Shown: piece by piece, positions 1 to 7,964 of the stretch
Layout of the letters: each line of letters opens with the position of its first letter
Position numbering within the stretch: position 1 is the stretch's first letter
Assembly: GCA_021772135.1 (NCBI GenBank)
Contig: JADYXQ010000008.1
Coordinates: 1 to 44,341, forward strand
Length of the DNA: 44,341 nucleotides
DNA from: Candidatus Obscuribacter sp.
GTDB lineage: Bacteria > Cyanobacteriota > Vampirovibrionia > Obscuribacterales > Obscuribacteraceae
Direction of reading: 5' to 3'
The notes under the pieces: model-generated
What the model was told of the DNA's origin: nothing
Seen by the model: only the letters and a program-made list of their open reading frames with translations
Databases searched by the model: none
Position numbers and translations under genes: made by a program

Positions 1-26
1 AACCTTATGGTAATATTCTTCTTGTT

Positions 27-100
27 GCGGCTGTAGCCCAGCTGGATAGAGCGCATGGCTACGAACCATGAGGTCGGGAGTTCGAATCTCTCCAGCCGCG
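27..100 (+). tRNA. tRNA-Arg (anticodon ACG)
   Basis: A 74-base cloverleaf. The acceptor arms GCGGCTG and CAGCCGC pair perfectly. The anticodon stem CATGG/CCATG is 5 bp and closes the loop CTACGAA, giving anticodon ACG at 61-63 region. The T-arm is GGGAG/CTCTC around TTCGAAT, with one G-T wobble. The D-stem has one C-A mismatch. The discriminator is G100 and no CCA is encoded. A hairpin terminator follows 22 bases downstream, so this is probably a single-tRNA transcript. It decodes CGN Arg codons after A34-to-inosine editing, as is usual for bacterial tRNA-Arg(ACG). Confidence 0.95.
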
Positions 101-121
101 AATTTTATAGACCATTACAAG

Positions 122-149
122 AGCGCTTCTCATAACGAGAGGCGCTTTT
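122..149 (+). terminator. Rho-independent terminator after tRNA-Arg
   Basis: A 10-bp stem with one T-G wobble (122-131 with 137-146) and a 5-base loop, running into TTTT. It lies just after tRNA-Arg. The antisense reading frame of the neighbouring hydrolase remnant also crosses it, which argues that this frame is not coding here. Confidence 0.8.
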
Positions 150-289
150 AGTTTTGGTATGCGCACACTACGCGAATAAGTTTCTCTATCCTCTGGAATA
201 TGTCGTGAGGTGTTTGCTGACGTTTCTAGGCACTGTATCTGGTGGCGACGACATTGGTTTAAAAGATTAATTAAGTCGCAACCTGAGCC

Positions 290-1226
290 TGGGCAAGATT
301 CGTCAGCATAGTAGTACCTGACCAAACTCAAGTGCGGGAACTTATAGCTATGTTCATCCTCCAGCAACAAATGTCCTGTCTGATTGAGCCAACGAATAGT
401 CTGATCGGTTGAGCGAATATGCTGAGAAAGCTGCAAAATCGCTTCAGGAATAACACAATGCTCCTGGCTGCCTTGAACAATTAGCAGCGGAATATGAGGG
501 CCAATCTTTTGCGCGTGCTTGATTGTGCGTGCGACACAAGCCTCTGTTTGCAACAGATCGCTAAGCGGCATTTTTTTTGCGAATGAGCGGATCATCAAGC
601 AATTCCTGACAGATTAAAGGATTGTTTGATACCAGTTTGCTGATAAAGCCATGCAAGTTCATTTGAAACCGAGGGCTGATTAAAGCCGCATAAAGACCCG
701 ATTTGACGTTCTGCCAACTTTCGCCAATTACAGTCAGCTTCAGGTCAGGATATTTTTTGCGCATCTCATGAGCCAGTCGAACAATGTCGTGAAAGCTCTT
801 GGCGTAATCTACTTTCCATTTGCAATCATAATCTTTGCACCACTCGTGTTTGGCAGAAAAGGCAGGCTGACACAGGCCAAAGCCGCGCATGTCACAAGAG
901 ACAAAATAAAAACCTCCGGCTGCAAAGGCCTTGCCTAATAGCGAATAACTTTTACCATGCAAGGTGAGGCCGTGAATGGCAAGCACCATCTCGGAGGGCT
1001 TGTCATCGACTGGTTGCCATTCATACACAGGAAAATTTAGACTTTTTGCCAGATCGCCATTTTCAGTAAATACAATTTGATGATCCACGGGCTGAACAGC
1101 CAAAACATTCGCAGGCGTAAGCAAGATTGTGCAGAGCAAAGCCACTGTGAGATAAACAACTGAAGATAACTTCAAATTCGTCTCCTGCCAAATACGAGCA
1201 CAGTGGTGCGCCATCAAAACATACAT
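290..1226 (-). pseudogene. Decayed alpha/beta hydrolase (lysophospholipase / serine aminopeptidase S33 type)
   Basis: Reading from 1226 the product has an N-terminal hydrophobic signal-like segment, the HG oxyanion region (AIHGLTLHG) and a strand leading to a nucleophile elbow that reads GESWQ instead of GxSxG. The stretch expected after the elbow looks shortened by several tens of residues. The frame then breaks at an A8 run on the minus strand (571-578). With seven A's it would read DDPLIRKKMPLSDL and join the next frame, which continues with the family's C-terminal half, including QGSQEHCVIP at the usual catalytic-Asp position (no Asp present) and the conserved His of GHLLLE. That frame runs on through the terminator and tRNA-Arg complement without a credible stop, so the 3' limit is approximate. 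Elbow loss, Asp loss and frameshift together point to real decay. Confidence 0.75.
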
Positions 1227-1300
1227 GCACCTAATTGCACGGTTTAATTCATCACTATTTCAGACGGTACCATGCGGTATAAAAAGCCCTCCGACAGGGA

Positions 1301-2956
1301 ATGAAAAGGTGTCTGCATTATTCTGTGAATCAAGACAAAATGGATTCTCTCGAAAGTCGTACAATCGCAGTTAGTAAAATTTGCCCGCTCTGCTCAAAAG
1401 AGTTTGCGTTAGATGCAGACCGCTGTAGAGAAGACGGCACTTTGCTGGCCGTGGTTAAACGCGATCCATTGATCGGTCGCCTTGTGGCCGAGCGATACAA
1501 AATCCTTGAGGCTGTTGGCATCGGCGGCTTCAGCACGGTTTATAAGGGCAGTCAGATAAATCTACACCGTTTTGTCGCCATCAAAGTGCTGCACCCGCAT
1601 CTTGTGGCCAGTCCTGAAAAGATTCGCCGTTTTCAGCAAGAAGCAGAAGCAATCAGCAAAATTGTCCACCATAACGTCGCCGCAGTTATCGATTATGGTG
1701 TGCTCGCTGAAGGGCAGCCCTACCTGATTATGGAATACCTGGACGGTAAAAATTTAGCAGAAGTGATCCAGGAGGCCGGCAGTCTCGCGCCAGAGCGCAT
1801 CACCTCCTTAATGATTCAAGCCTGCGACGGACTTAGCGCCGCTCACACGTCCAACCTTGTGCATCGCGATATTAAACCGGCCAATATGGTACTGGTGACG
1901 GCTGAAGACGGCTCCGAGCGCCTCAAGGTACTCGACTTTGGTCTGGCCAAAGTGACCAGCCCCGACGGCAGCGCCGCCGAACACCTGACGCAGACCGGCG
2001 AAGTGCTCGGCACCCCGGCCTATATGAGCCCTGAGCAATGCATGGGCACCCCGCTCGATGGTCGCTCTGATATTTATTCGCTCGGATGCGTCATGTATAC
2101 GGCCCTGACCGGTAAACATGCGCTGGAGGCTGAAAACAGCTTCGATATCATGAACAAGCATCTCAATGTCAGGCCGGTCTCAATGGCAAAAATCAGGCCT
2201 GACCTGAAAATCCCCCCCAGCCTGCAAAAGATCGTTTATAAGTCGCTGGAAAAAGAACCGGCTGACCGCTATCAAACGGTCACCGAACTCAAAAATGATC
2301 TGCTTGGCGTGCCTGTGCCCATTACAACGCGAATAGCTCGCGCCTGGCGCAATTTTCGCGCAGAATCAATCACCACCAAGGGACGTCGTGCCAAAAAGCT
2401 GAGAAACCTCACAATCGTACTGGTGCTGAGTTTGGTGGTTTCCGATTTTGCTACTCGAGAGTTTGCCGCCATCAAAGAAAAAGAGCGTCAAGCGGCAATC
2501 GCTGACAGTCAAAATAAATTTGCTAAATTCTCAGGAGGCGGGGTAAGCTTCGAATATCCGCAGATACTCAGCCTCAGCTCAAATTTGAAAGACAAAGAAA
2601 TTATTTGCCGCCTGGCCCACAAGAAAGACGACATCATCATCGAGCTCAAGCATTTCACTAAAGACCTTACACCTCTGGAACTGGCCAACGAGCAGGAAAA
2701 ATATCACAAAGTTTATGACGCTTTCGTGCCATCCCAGACTATTCACCCTGTCAAATTCGGCAAAGATTCAGCTCTTGAAGGTTATCAGACTACTTTCGCC
2801 TGCCTGGCACGCGACCTTATGACAGTGGAAACTCACACATACTTTGGTGCGCCCAAGCAGCTACGCAAGTTTAAACTGCGGTATTTCGCCAAAGACCGAG
2901 ACAGAGCCAATCAGTTGTACGAAAGTTTTCTAAAAACGGTCGAATATAAGCCCTGA
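1301..2956 (+). CDS. Membrane Ser/Thr protein kinase with N-terminal zinc ribbon
   Basis: A 551-residue Hanks-type kinase. A Cys4-like ribbon (CPLC then RCREDGTLL, residues 28-48) precedes the catalytic domain (about 66-335). The glycine loop is GIGGFS (73-78), the ATP lysine is K95 in VAIK, the catalytic loop HRDIKPAN has D190, and DFG is 212-214. All key residues are present, so it should be active. A single membrane segment near 369-385 is followed by an outward-facing C-terminal region of about 165 residues that I do not recognise. The ribbon-kinase arrangement matches the second kinase in this window. The ATG at 1301 sits directly after AGGGA with almost no spacing, and an ATG at 1340 also keeps the ribbon, so the exact start is uncertain. 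Confidence 0.9.
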   Translation: MKRCLHYSVNQDKMDSLESRTIAVSKICPLCSKEFALDADRCREDGTLLAVVKRDPLIGRLVAERYKILEAVGIGGFSTVYKGSQINLHRFVAIKVLHPHLVASPEKIRRFQQEAEAISKIVHHNVAAVIDYGVLAEGQPYLIMEYLDGKNLAEVIQEAGSLAPERITSLMIQACDGLSAAHTSNLVHRDIKPANMVLVTAEDGSERLKVLDFGLAKVTSPDGSAAEHLTQTGEVLGTPAYMSPEQCMGTPLDGRSDIYSLGCVMYTALTGKHALEAENSFDIMNKHLNVRPVSMAKIRPDLKIPPSLQKIVYKSLEKEPADRYQTVTELKNDLLGVPVPITTRIARAWRNFRAESITTKGRRAKKLRNLTIVLVLSLVVSDFATREFAAIKEKERQAAIADSQNKFAKFSGGGVSFEYPQILSLSSNLKDKEIICRLAHKKDDIIIELKHFTKDLTPLELANEQEKYHKVYDAFVPSQTIHPVKFGKDSALEGYQTTFACLARDLMTVETHTYFGAPKQLRKFKLRYFAKDRDRANQLYESFLKTVEYKP

Positions 2957-3016
2957 GGATAAGAGCGGGTATTATGGGTAAATTCTACCTAGCCACCGCT
3001 ATATCCTCGAACGTGC

Positions 3017-4612
3017 ATGAACCAGAAAATTAAGAATATCCTCGAATCGCAGTCAATGATGATCTCGGCCATGAAACCGCCGGGCAATGGCAATGACTTT
3101 GCTATGACCAGAAGAACTATGAACCTCTGGTTTTCAGTAGCGGCACTGGCCGTTTTTAGCTTGGGCTGCATTTTATATCTGCACACCAAGCGCCTTGAAA
3201 TCGTTTTGCTGGTGCCGGTAATCGTGCTTTTAATGGCTTTCATCTATTTTTCCAGCAAACGTAATATGGCTGAGCATGAACATTACGAAGCTGCGCTGCA
3301 TGGCATGGCTCTCGAACTCGAAACGCGCAATAAAGAGCTGAAGAAATTAGTGCAGCTTGACCCGCTGACACAGTTGCTCAACCGTCGCGGTTTAGAGCGA
3401 GCACTGGGCATCGAAGTTAAGCGTGCGCAGCGCAACAACACTACCAACATCGCCATTCTTGTCGATTGCGACGACTTTAAACAGATCAATGAAGCCCTTG
3501 GCCACGCCGCTGGAGATACGGTTTTGCAAGAAATGGCCAAACGCATCAAGGACGCTGTCAGGCCAATTGACCATGTCTCGAGAATTGGTGGAGATGAGTT
3601 TATTATCTTGCTTTGCGAGATTGACATGCCCAGCGCCTTGCTTGTCACGGAGCGTATTCGACTGGCAGTGGCTTCCAGCCCCATCTTAGTTCCGAATGGT
3701 ACAGCCAAAATTACGGCCAGCTTTGGTGCGGTAGTTTTGCCGCCCGAACTTTGCACCATTGAAGAGATTTTGTCGAAAGCCTCAAGCGGTTTGAAGCAGA
3801 GCAAATTGAGTGGAAAGAATGCCGTGTCAGTTGCCGGCACCAATGATTCAGCACCACGCAGCAATGATTTAAAAATGCTATTGGAAAAGCTGATTAATAG
3901 CGATGCACTGCGCACGGTGCAGGCTCCGATTATCAGACTTTCTGATCAGCAGTTGATGGGATATCAACTATCGTGTCGAGCAGCCGCTGGACCATTTGAA
4001 ATGCCGGAAAGCTTTTTCAGAGCAGCATTGGAAAATAATATGCTCACTACTGTGGATCTGAAATGCTTGCGCACCGCTCTAATCGCCGTCAAAGAATTAA
4101 AAACGAAAGTACCGGCATATATAAAACTTTTCCCTTCCACAGTGCTCGACATTCCCATCGAAGATCTCAAGGAAATGCTTGTAGACCAACTGGAAGGTCG
4201 CAAACTCTGTCTTGAAATTAGCGAACGACAGTTTTTTGGTGACCCGGTTTGCCTCATGGGCCACATCGAAGTATTAAAAGAACATGGAGTGCAAATCGGC
4301 ATCGACGTGGGCTTTGGGCACAGTTCAGTAGAAAGCTTGATTATCTGGCATCCGGATTTCGTTAAAATCGACCCTAAGCTGATTAAAGATCTGGGCAATA
4401 ATCCGGCTCGCATTTTGCAATTAAAACGACTCAAACAAATTGCCGAAATTATCAATGCCCATGTCATCGCCGATGGTGTCGACAGTGCAGCAGATATTGA
4501 TGTGCTGAAGGAAATCGGCATAGACCTTGGCCAGGGAGCTTACTGGGGCCCTGCACAGGATATTGTCGGTGAACCCTTCAAAGAACCTCAGTCAACATCT
4601 CTAGAGCATTAA
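3017..4612 (+). CDS. Membrane GGDEF protein with degenerate EAL domain
   Basis: A 531-residue protein. Two hydrophobic segments lie near residues 35-85, followed by a short coiled linker, a diguanylate cyclase domain with intact GGDEF (191-195), and a C-terminal EAL-like domain. The EAL domain has lost its signature residues: the EAL position reads GYQLSCR, the DDFGTG loop reads DVGFGHSS, and the late ExxE region reads ADGVDS. Only the ELTE-like LEISE and the KID-like VKID blocks survive. I infer an active c-di-GMP synthase whose EAL domain is a regulatory or binding module, not a phosphodiesterase. It lies 60 bases after the kinase on the same strand and may be co-transcribed. A large palindrome follows it. 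Confidence 0.9.
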   Translation: MNQKIKNILESQSMMISAMKPPGNGNDFAMTRRTMNLWFSVAALAVFSLGCILYLHTKRLEIVLLVPVIVLLMAFIYFSSKRNMAEHEHYEAALHGMALELETRNKELKKLVQLDPLTQLLNRRGLERALGIEVKRAQRNNTTNIAILVDCDDFKQINEALGHAAGDTVLQEMAKRIKDAVRPIDHVSRIGGDEFIILLCEIDMPSALLVTERIRLAVASSPILVPNGTAKITASFGAVVLPPELCTIEEILSKASSGLKQSKLSGKNAVSVAGTNDSAPRSNDLKMLLEKLINSDALRTVQAPIIRLSDQQLMGYQLSCRAAAGPFEMPESFFRAALENNMLTTVDLKCLRTALIAVKELKTKVPAYIKLFPSTVLDIPIEDLKEMLVDQLEGRKLCLEISERQFFGDPVCLMGHIEVLKEHGVQIGIDVGFGHSSVESLIIWHPDFVKIDPKLIKDLGNNPARILQLKRLKQIAEIINAHVIADGVDSAADIDVLKEIGIDLGQGAYWGPAQDIVGEPFKEPQSTSLEH

Positions 4613-4654
4613 ATTTTGAGGGCAAGCCTGCTGACGGTACTTCCTTTGAAAAGG

Positions 4655-4718
4655 CTAAGAAATTCTACAACCTTCAGGTTGTAGAATAGTACAACCTGAA
4701 GGTTGTAGAATTCCTTAG
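4655..4718. repeat. Long double palindrome between convergent genes
   Basis: Arms 4661-4683 and 4690-4712 are perfect 23-bp inverted repeats with a 6-base loop. After one mismatch, 5 more bases pair (CTAAG with CTTAG). Each arm is itself a near-perfect palindrome (TACAACCT, two bases, AGGTTGTA), so the element can fold as one long hairpin or two short ones. It lies between the GGDEF gene (+) and the zincin gene (-). It could be a bidirectional terminator, although no T-run follows directly, or a mobile or repeated element. Confidence 0.85.
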
Positions 4719-4767
4719 GCACGAAAAAAAGACCCTAGGCACAAGAATCCTCAAACCAATGGAAACA

Positions 4768-5346
4768 TCATTTATTACCTGAACGCTCCATTGTCTTCGC
4801 CCAATTGACACCATAGGTGCCATCAGAAAACTTTTGCCAGACAATCTCTTTTACGGGCGTATTTTGTATATGATGATAGAGAATTGCCACTCGCTCAAAA
4901 AAACCTCGGGTATGAAAAGTGTTTGGCAGCTCCAGTGATACCACATCGAGATGATGACAAAATTCGTGCACTAGTGTGCTCAAAAATGTCCCGTAAGATG
5001 AAGTTTTCTTTTGCACCGCTGTTTTCATAAATAGCCGAATTAACAAAGTCCCGGGATCATAATCACCGAAGGTCTGGAAGATCCATTCGCCCGAAGTTTC
5101 TTGCGGACGAACGCTGAGAATTTTGACCACCGGTCGCTTCACTTCATAGAAATCACTGAGCGCATATAAGAGTAATCTGCTGGCCACCAGAATGGCTTTG
5201 CGATCCTCCGCGACGAGAGCGTCTTTCAATTGCAAAGCATACGCACGAAACGGCTCCTCAGGAGGCAGCTCAACTGCCCTCAGCTCGTCACTGCGCGAAT
5301 ACTCTTCCTTTTGGTCGCGGGCTCGTGGTAGTTTTTCGGTTTGCAT
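4768..5346 (-). CDS. Putative zinc metallopeptidase (SprT-like zincin)
   Basis: A 192-residue protein without an obvious signal peptide. Residues 127-131 form an HExxH motif (HEFCHHLD), and a downstream histidine (H145 in FHTRGFFERV) is placed like the third ligand of SprT-type proteases. The N-terminal third is charged and probably flexible. I can name the fold class, a small zincin, but not the substrate. It converges on the GGDEF gene across the palindrome and diverges from the ARPP-1-like gene. Confidence 0.7.
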   Translation of the reverse strand: MQTEKLPRARDQKEEYSRSDELRAVELPPEEPFRAYALQLKDALVAEDRKAILVASRLLLYALSDFYEVKRPVVKILSVRPQETSGEWIFQTFGDYDPGTLLIRLFMKTAVQKKTSSYGTFLSTLVHEFCHHLDVVSLELPNTFHTRGFFERVAILYHHIQNTPVKEIVWQKFSDGTYGVNWAKTMERSGNK

Positions 5347-5535
5347 AAACTCGCGATTGGCAATTTTTTGTAATCAGAAAATAAATTATTTTACCGGTTC
5401 AGGAAAAACCCTGGAGCCTTAACTCAACTGTTGAGCCTATGCTGTTCAAGGGAGTTTCAAGTTTTGCTACAGTTCCACTAACACTGGGCCAAGGGCCACG
5501 AATTGGCGCAGGTACGGACAGATGGAGTACAACCA

Positions 5536-6630
5536 ATGAATTCACTTGAAACAATTAAATCAGACTTGATCCGCAAAAGTCTATTGCTCACCCTAAGTCT
5601 CACCTTCAGCATTTCTGCCATCCAACCGGCTTCGGCCCAGAGTCTTCCCAACGTAATTAGTCACGGCCCTTTAGCTTCACATGCCCTGGCGCTTAACCAA
5701 AACAAAATCAGCGGTCCATTCACCAGTGGCAATCTCTCTGTCTATCTCATTCATGGCAAAGACACTTCTAAATGTCAAAATTTTCTTACCCTGCAAGAAG
5801 CGTTGGATAAGAAACAGGTGGTGGTGAAAGAGACCGGAAACGTTAACGAACTGGCAATTCAAAATACTGGCACCATGGCAGTCTTTATTCAATCAGGTGA
5901 CATCGTCAAAGGCGGGCGGCAAGATCGCACGATGCAATACGACATGATTGTGCCACCAAAATCAGGGCTATTGCCGATCAAATCTTTTTGCGTTGAACAC
6001 GATCGCTGGAGTCAGCGGGGCAGCGAAGACGCCAGCAAATTTAAAGGTTCAAACTATCAACTGGCCGGCAAGTCTTTGAAGATGGCGGCAAAATATTCAG
6101 GCAACCAGCAAGAAGTATGGGACATGGTGCAAAAAGTAAACTCCACAAACTTGACAAAAGCACATGTATCGCCAGCTCAAAACGCAGCAAGCTCTTCACC
6201 CAGCAGCTTACAGCTCACTCTCGAAAACGGGAAAGTAAAAGAGGCTTCAAAAAAATATGTGCACGATCTGCAAAATATCGTAGAAAAGAAAAATGATGTA
6301 GTGGGATACGCCTTTGCTATTAATGGCAAAGTCAATAGTGTTGACCTATACGGCAGCAGCGCACTCTTTAAAAAAATGTGGCCGAAATTGATAAACTCGT
6401 CCGCCACAGAGGCGCTGACAGAGAGCGAATCAGGCAAGAAATATGTGGTGCCGAAACCTTCTGCTATTCAAGAATGTATTGACGATGCTAGGACAGCTCG
6501 GGCACAGGAAAAACCCACAGGTGCTAAAAGTAAGTTGTTGATGCAAGAGACTAAAAAGACCGTTCTTTTCGAAACGCAAGACGCGGCCTCCCCGGGAGGC
6601 TGGGTGCATCGCAACTACATGACCAAATAA
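5536..6630 (+). CDS. Secreted ARPP-1-like domain protein
   Basis: A 364-residue protein from the ATG at 5536, preceded by GGAG at a spacing of 8. An in-frame TTG further upstream (5503) has no such site. A signal peptide ends at about PASAQS. The core contains SGDIVKGGRQDRTMQYD and a SFCVEHDRW segment, blocks I associate with the ARPP-1 family (named for association with ADP-ribosylglycohydrolase and rhodanese-phosphatase proteins). Its biochemical role is not known to me. The C-terminal part is Lys/Ser rich. It stands alone, divergent from the zincin gene. Confidence 0.65.
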   Translation: MNSLETIKSDLIRKSLLLTLSLTFSISAIQPASAQSLPNVISHGPLASHALALNQNKISGPFTSGNLSVYLIHGKDTSKCQNFLTLQEALDKKQVVVKETGNVNELAIQNTGTMAVFIQSGDIVKGGRQDRTMQYDMIVPPKSGLLPIKSFCVEHDRWSQRGSEDASKFKGSNYQLAGKSLKMAAKYSGNQQEVWDMVQKVNSTNLTKAHVSPAQNAASSSPSSLQLTLENGKVKEASKKYVHDLQNIVEKKNDVVGYAFAINGKVNSVDLYGSSALFKKMWPKLINSSATEALTESESGKKYVVPKPSAIQECIDDARTARAQEKPTGAKSKLLMQETKKTVLFETQDAASPGGWVHRNYMTK

Positions 6631-6642
6631 ATGGTGCCTGCA

Positions 6643-7266
6643 TTAAATAGTGATCTCAAATAGCTGACGCATAGTGGCCGCCGCCTCGGGTACAAAGTTA
6701 CCCTCGACGGCTGCCACCACCTTCAGTGCCAACTCCTGGCTGCCGATCACAGACGAATCTAAAATGATATCGTAGGTGAGATGCTCGTGCACCCACTTTT
6801 GCGAGCCTCGCGCCCAGCCGGTTAGTCTGTCACCACGCAAGATCTCACGATGGGATAGAACCCGGTCATCAGCGTAAACACCAACAAAATAAGTCTCGAA
6901 GGGGGCTAATATCTTCAGCCCTTCAACCAGCCAGAGTCTAGACCAGGTGACATCATCAGCAATGACATTGAAGCCGGCATTGAGATAGACAGCGATTGCA
7001 CCATACCTGGCAAACATAATTTGATCAAGAACAGGCCCGGGAAGAATACGCAGAAACGGCTTGTCGTCAATTTCTTCTTCAACCCATGTATAAAAATTAG
7101 CAGCGACTGTGGTGAGGTCTAACTGACGTTCCGGCATAGTCATCCAGAACATATCAATTCCCATGAGCAAAAACGTATCTGCGAATTGTTTCTGCATTGC
7201 TTTGGCTAAGCTGGTCTTGCCCGCACTACTGGCGCCGTTAAGAATTACTATTTTACCTTTATCCAT
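6643..7266 (-). CDS. P-loop phosphotransferase-like protein (chloramphenicol phosphotransferase family)
   Basis: A 207-residue protein that begins with a Walker A loop GASSAGKTS at residues 11-19. It then has LMGIDMFW, a D-rich segment (NVIADDVTW) and an ARGSQKWVHEHLTYD block, the layout of CPT-like kinases. Family members phosphorylate small hydroxylated substrates; the substrate here cannot be read from sequence and need not be an antibiotic. It converges on the ARPP-1-like gene with a 12-base gap and diverges from the tRNA-array promoter. Confidence 0.75.
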   Translation of the reverse strand: MDKGKIVILNGASSAGKTSLAKAMQKQFADTFLLMGIDMFWMTMPERQLDLTTVAANFYTWVEEEIDDKPFLRILPGPVLDQIMFARYGAIAVYLNAGFNVIADDVTWSRLWLVEGLKILAPFETYFVGVYADDRVLSHREILRGDRLTGWARGSQKWVHEHLTYDIILDSSVIGSQELALKVVAAVEGNFVPEAAATMRQLFEITI

Positions 7267-7304
7267 TTACGTATTTTACACGGCAAACATTCGAAACGAT
7301 TTGT

Positions 7305-7332
7305 TTGCACTTTTCAAAACCCGTGGTATATT
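7305..7332 (+). promoter_or_regulatory. Sigma-70-type promoter for the tRNA array
   Basis: TTGCAC (7305-7310), a 16-base spacer and TATATT (7327-7332). Two mismatches separate the -35 from TTGACA and one separates the -10 from TATAAT. It points toward the leader and tRNA array and away from the divergent P-loop gene. Confidence 0.65.
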
Positions 7333-7366
7333 GAAAAAACGTCCTCGCCCAAAAGGTGTTTTCAGA

Positions 7367-7467
7367 AATGATCCGTTCACTACAGCATTGCCTCAGCAAC
7401 AGTCAGCAGTTTAGCTGGCTGAATTCGCTGCGTCATGGCACTGCTGTACTAAATTGTAAGGATCATT
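7367..7467 (+). ncRNA. Long structured RNA hairpin in the leader of the tRNA array
   Basis: Nested pairings form one long interrupted hairpin: 7367-7374 with 7460-7467 (8 bp perfect), TACAGCA at 7381 with TGCTGTA at 7442, TGCC at 7389 with GGCA at 7437, CAGC at 7394 with GCTG at 7427, and an apical CAGTCAGC/GCTGGCTG stem around AGTTTA. It ends in GGATCATT followed by CCA (7468-7470), but no T-loop or anticodon loop can be drawn, so it is not a recognisable tRNA. It lies between the promoter and the first tRNA. Function unknown. Confidence 0.5.
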
Positions 7468-7520
7468 CCAATGTTGTCTTTAACTTATCCAACCCCTCCA
7501 ACCCGCGTAACTAATTCGTT

Positions 7521-7536
7521 CGAGAAAATTTTCTCG
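7521..7536. repeat. 16-bp perfect palindrome at the 5' edge of tRNA-Pro
   Basis: CGAGAAAA/TTTTCTCG, a perfect palindrome whose last two bases are the first two of tRNA-Pro. In RNA it would compete with the acceptor stem. It could be a processing signal or a binding site. Confidence 0.7.
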
Positions 7537-7607
7537 GGAATTATGCCATGGGGTAGACGGCCTGTTTTGGGTACAGGAAGCGGAAGGTTCGAGTCCTTCA
7601 TTCCCGA
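7535..7607 (+). tRNA. tRNA-Pro (anticodon TGG)
   Basis: 73 bases. Acceptor CGGGAAT/ATTCCCG is perfect and starts with C1 as tRNA-Pro does. Anticodon stem CCTGT/ACAGG closes TTTGGGT, anticodon TGG. T-arm GAAGG/CCTTC has loop TTCGAGT. The D-stem has one C-A mismatch and one T-G pair. Discriminator A, CCA not encoded. First tRNA of the array. Confidence 0.9.
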
Positions 7608-7654
7608 TTTTTTCACTATGTTTGTCGAGCGAACGATCAGTTGTTCGTTTATGT

Positions 7655-7726
7655 TGAGTCGTCGTCTAATTGGCAGGACACCGGCCTTTGAAGCCGAGAA
7701 TCTTGGTTCGAGTCCAAGCAACTCAG
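7655..7726 (+). tRNA. tRNA-Gln (anticodon TTG)
   Basis: 72 bases. D-stem GTCT/GGAC, T-arm CTTGG/CCAAG with loop TTCGAGT, anticodon loop CTTTGAA giving TTG. The acceptor has a C-A mismatch at pair 6-67 and the anticodon stem a C-A mismatch at pair 27-43. Discriminator G, as in tRNA-Gln. No CCA encoded. A small hairpin (CGAACGA/TTGTTCG, 7631-7648 region) lies in the 47-base gap before it. Confidence 0.85.
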
Positions 7727-7730
7727 AATT

Positions 7731-7806
7731 GTGGCTATGGTCCAGCAGTCTAAGACTTCGGATTGTGATTTCGAAAACGTGGGCGCGAATCCCACTAGCC
7801 ACCCCA
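7731..7806 (+). tRNA. tRNA-His (anticodon GTG), with encoded CCA
   Basis: 73 bases plus CCA at 7804-7806. Acceptor GTGGCTA/TAGCCAC is perfect and the discriminator is C73, both as in tRNA-His. Anticodon loop TTGTGAT gives GTG. The T-loop reads CGCGAAT in place of TTCGAAT. The base before position 1 is T, so the identity nucleotide G-1 is not encoded. It follows tRNA-Gln by 4 bases. Confidence 0.82.
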
Positions 7807-7809
7807 AAT

Positions 7810-7882
7810 GCGCACTTAGGAAAGACAGTAATCCAACTGATTGCAAACCAGTGATGCAGCCGTGCAAGTCGGCTAGTGCGCT
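7810..7882 (+). tRNA. tRNA-Cys (anticodon GCA)
   Basis: 73 bases. Acceptor GCGCACT/AGTGCGC is perfect. Anticodon loop TTGCAAA gives GCA, and the discriminator is T73, the expected Cys identity base. T-stem AGCCG/CGGCT closes TGCAAGT, with G at position 55 where T is universal. One mismatch closes the anticodon stem, and the D-stem has only three pairs. No CCA encoded. It starts 3 bases after the CCA of tRNA-His. Confidence 0.8.
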
Positions 7883-7886
7883 CTAA

Positions 7887-7963
7887 CCGGGATTAGGAAA
7901 ATTGGTAAATCCGCCCGCCTTAGAAGCGGTATCTTCTCAGTTCGAGTCTGAGATCCCGGACCA
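7887..7963 (+). tRNA. tRNA-Leu (anticodon TAG) with short variable region, encoded CCA
   Basis: 74 bases plus CCA at 7961-7963. Acceptor CCGGGAT/ATCCCGG and T-arm CTCAG/CTGAG with TTCGAGT are perfect. Anticodon loop CTTAGAA gives TAG. The D-loop AAATTGGTAAA resembles tRNA-Leu, and A73 is the Leu discriminator. However, only five bases (ATCTT) lie between the anticodon stem and the T-stem, whereas bacterial tRNA-Leu is class II with a long variable arm. Confidence 0.78.
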
Positions 7964-7964
7964 T

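Noticed and set aside
59..290. C-terminal extension of the hydrolase frame into the tRNA-Arg complement
   Set aside because: It runs through the terminator hairpin and the tRNA and has no family similarity.
5423..5435. Short palindrome CTCAAC-T-GTTGAG before the ARPP-1-like gene
   Set aside because: Six-base arms occur often by chance, and no second copy or promoter element supports an operator.
7367..7470. The leader hairpin as an eighth tRNA or as an integron attC site
   Set aside because: No T-loop, anticodon loop or 7-base loop spacing can be drawn, and the paired core sites expected for attC (GTTRRRY with its complement) are not both present.
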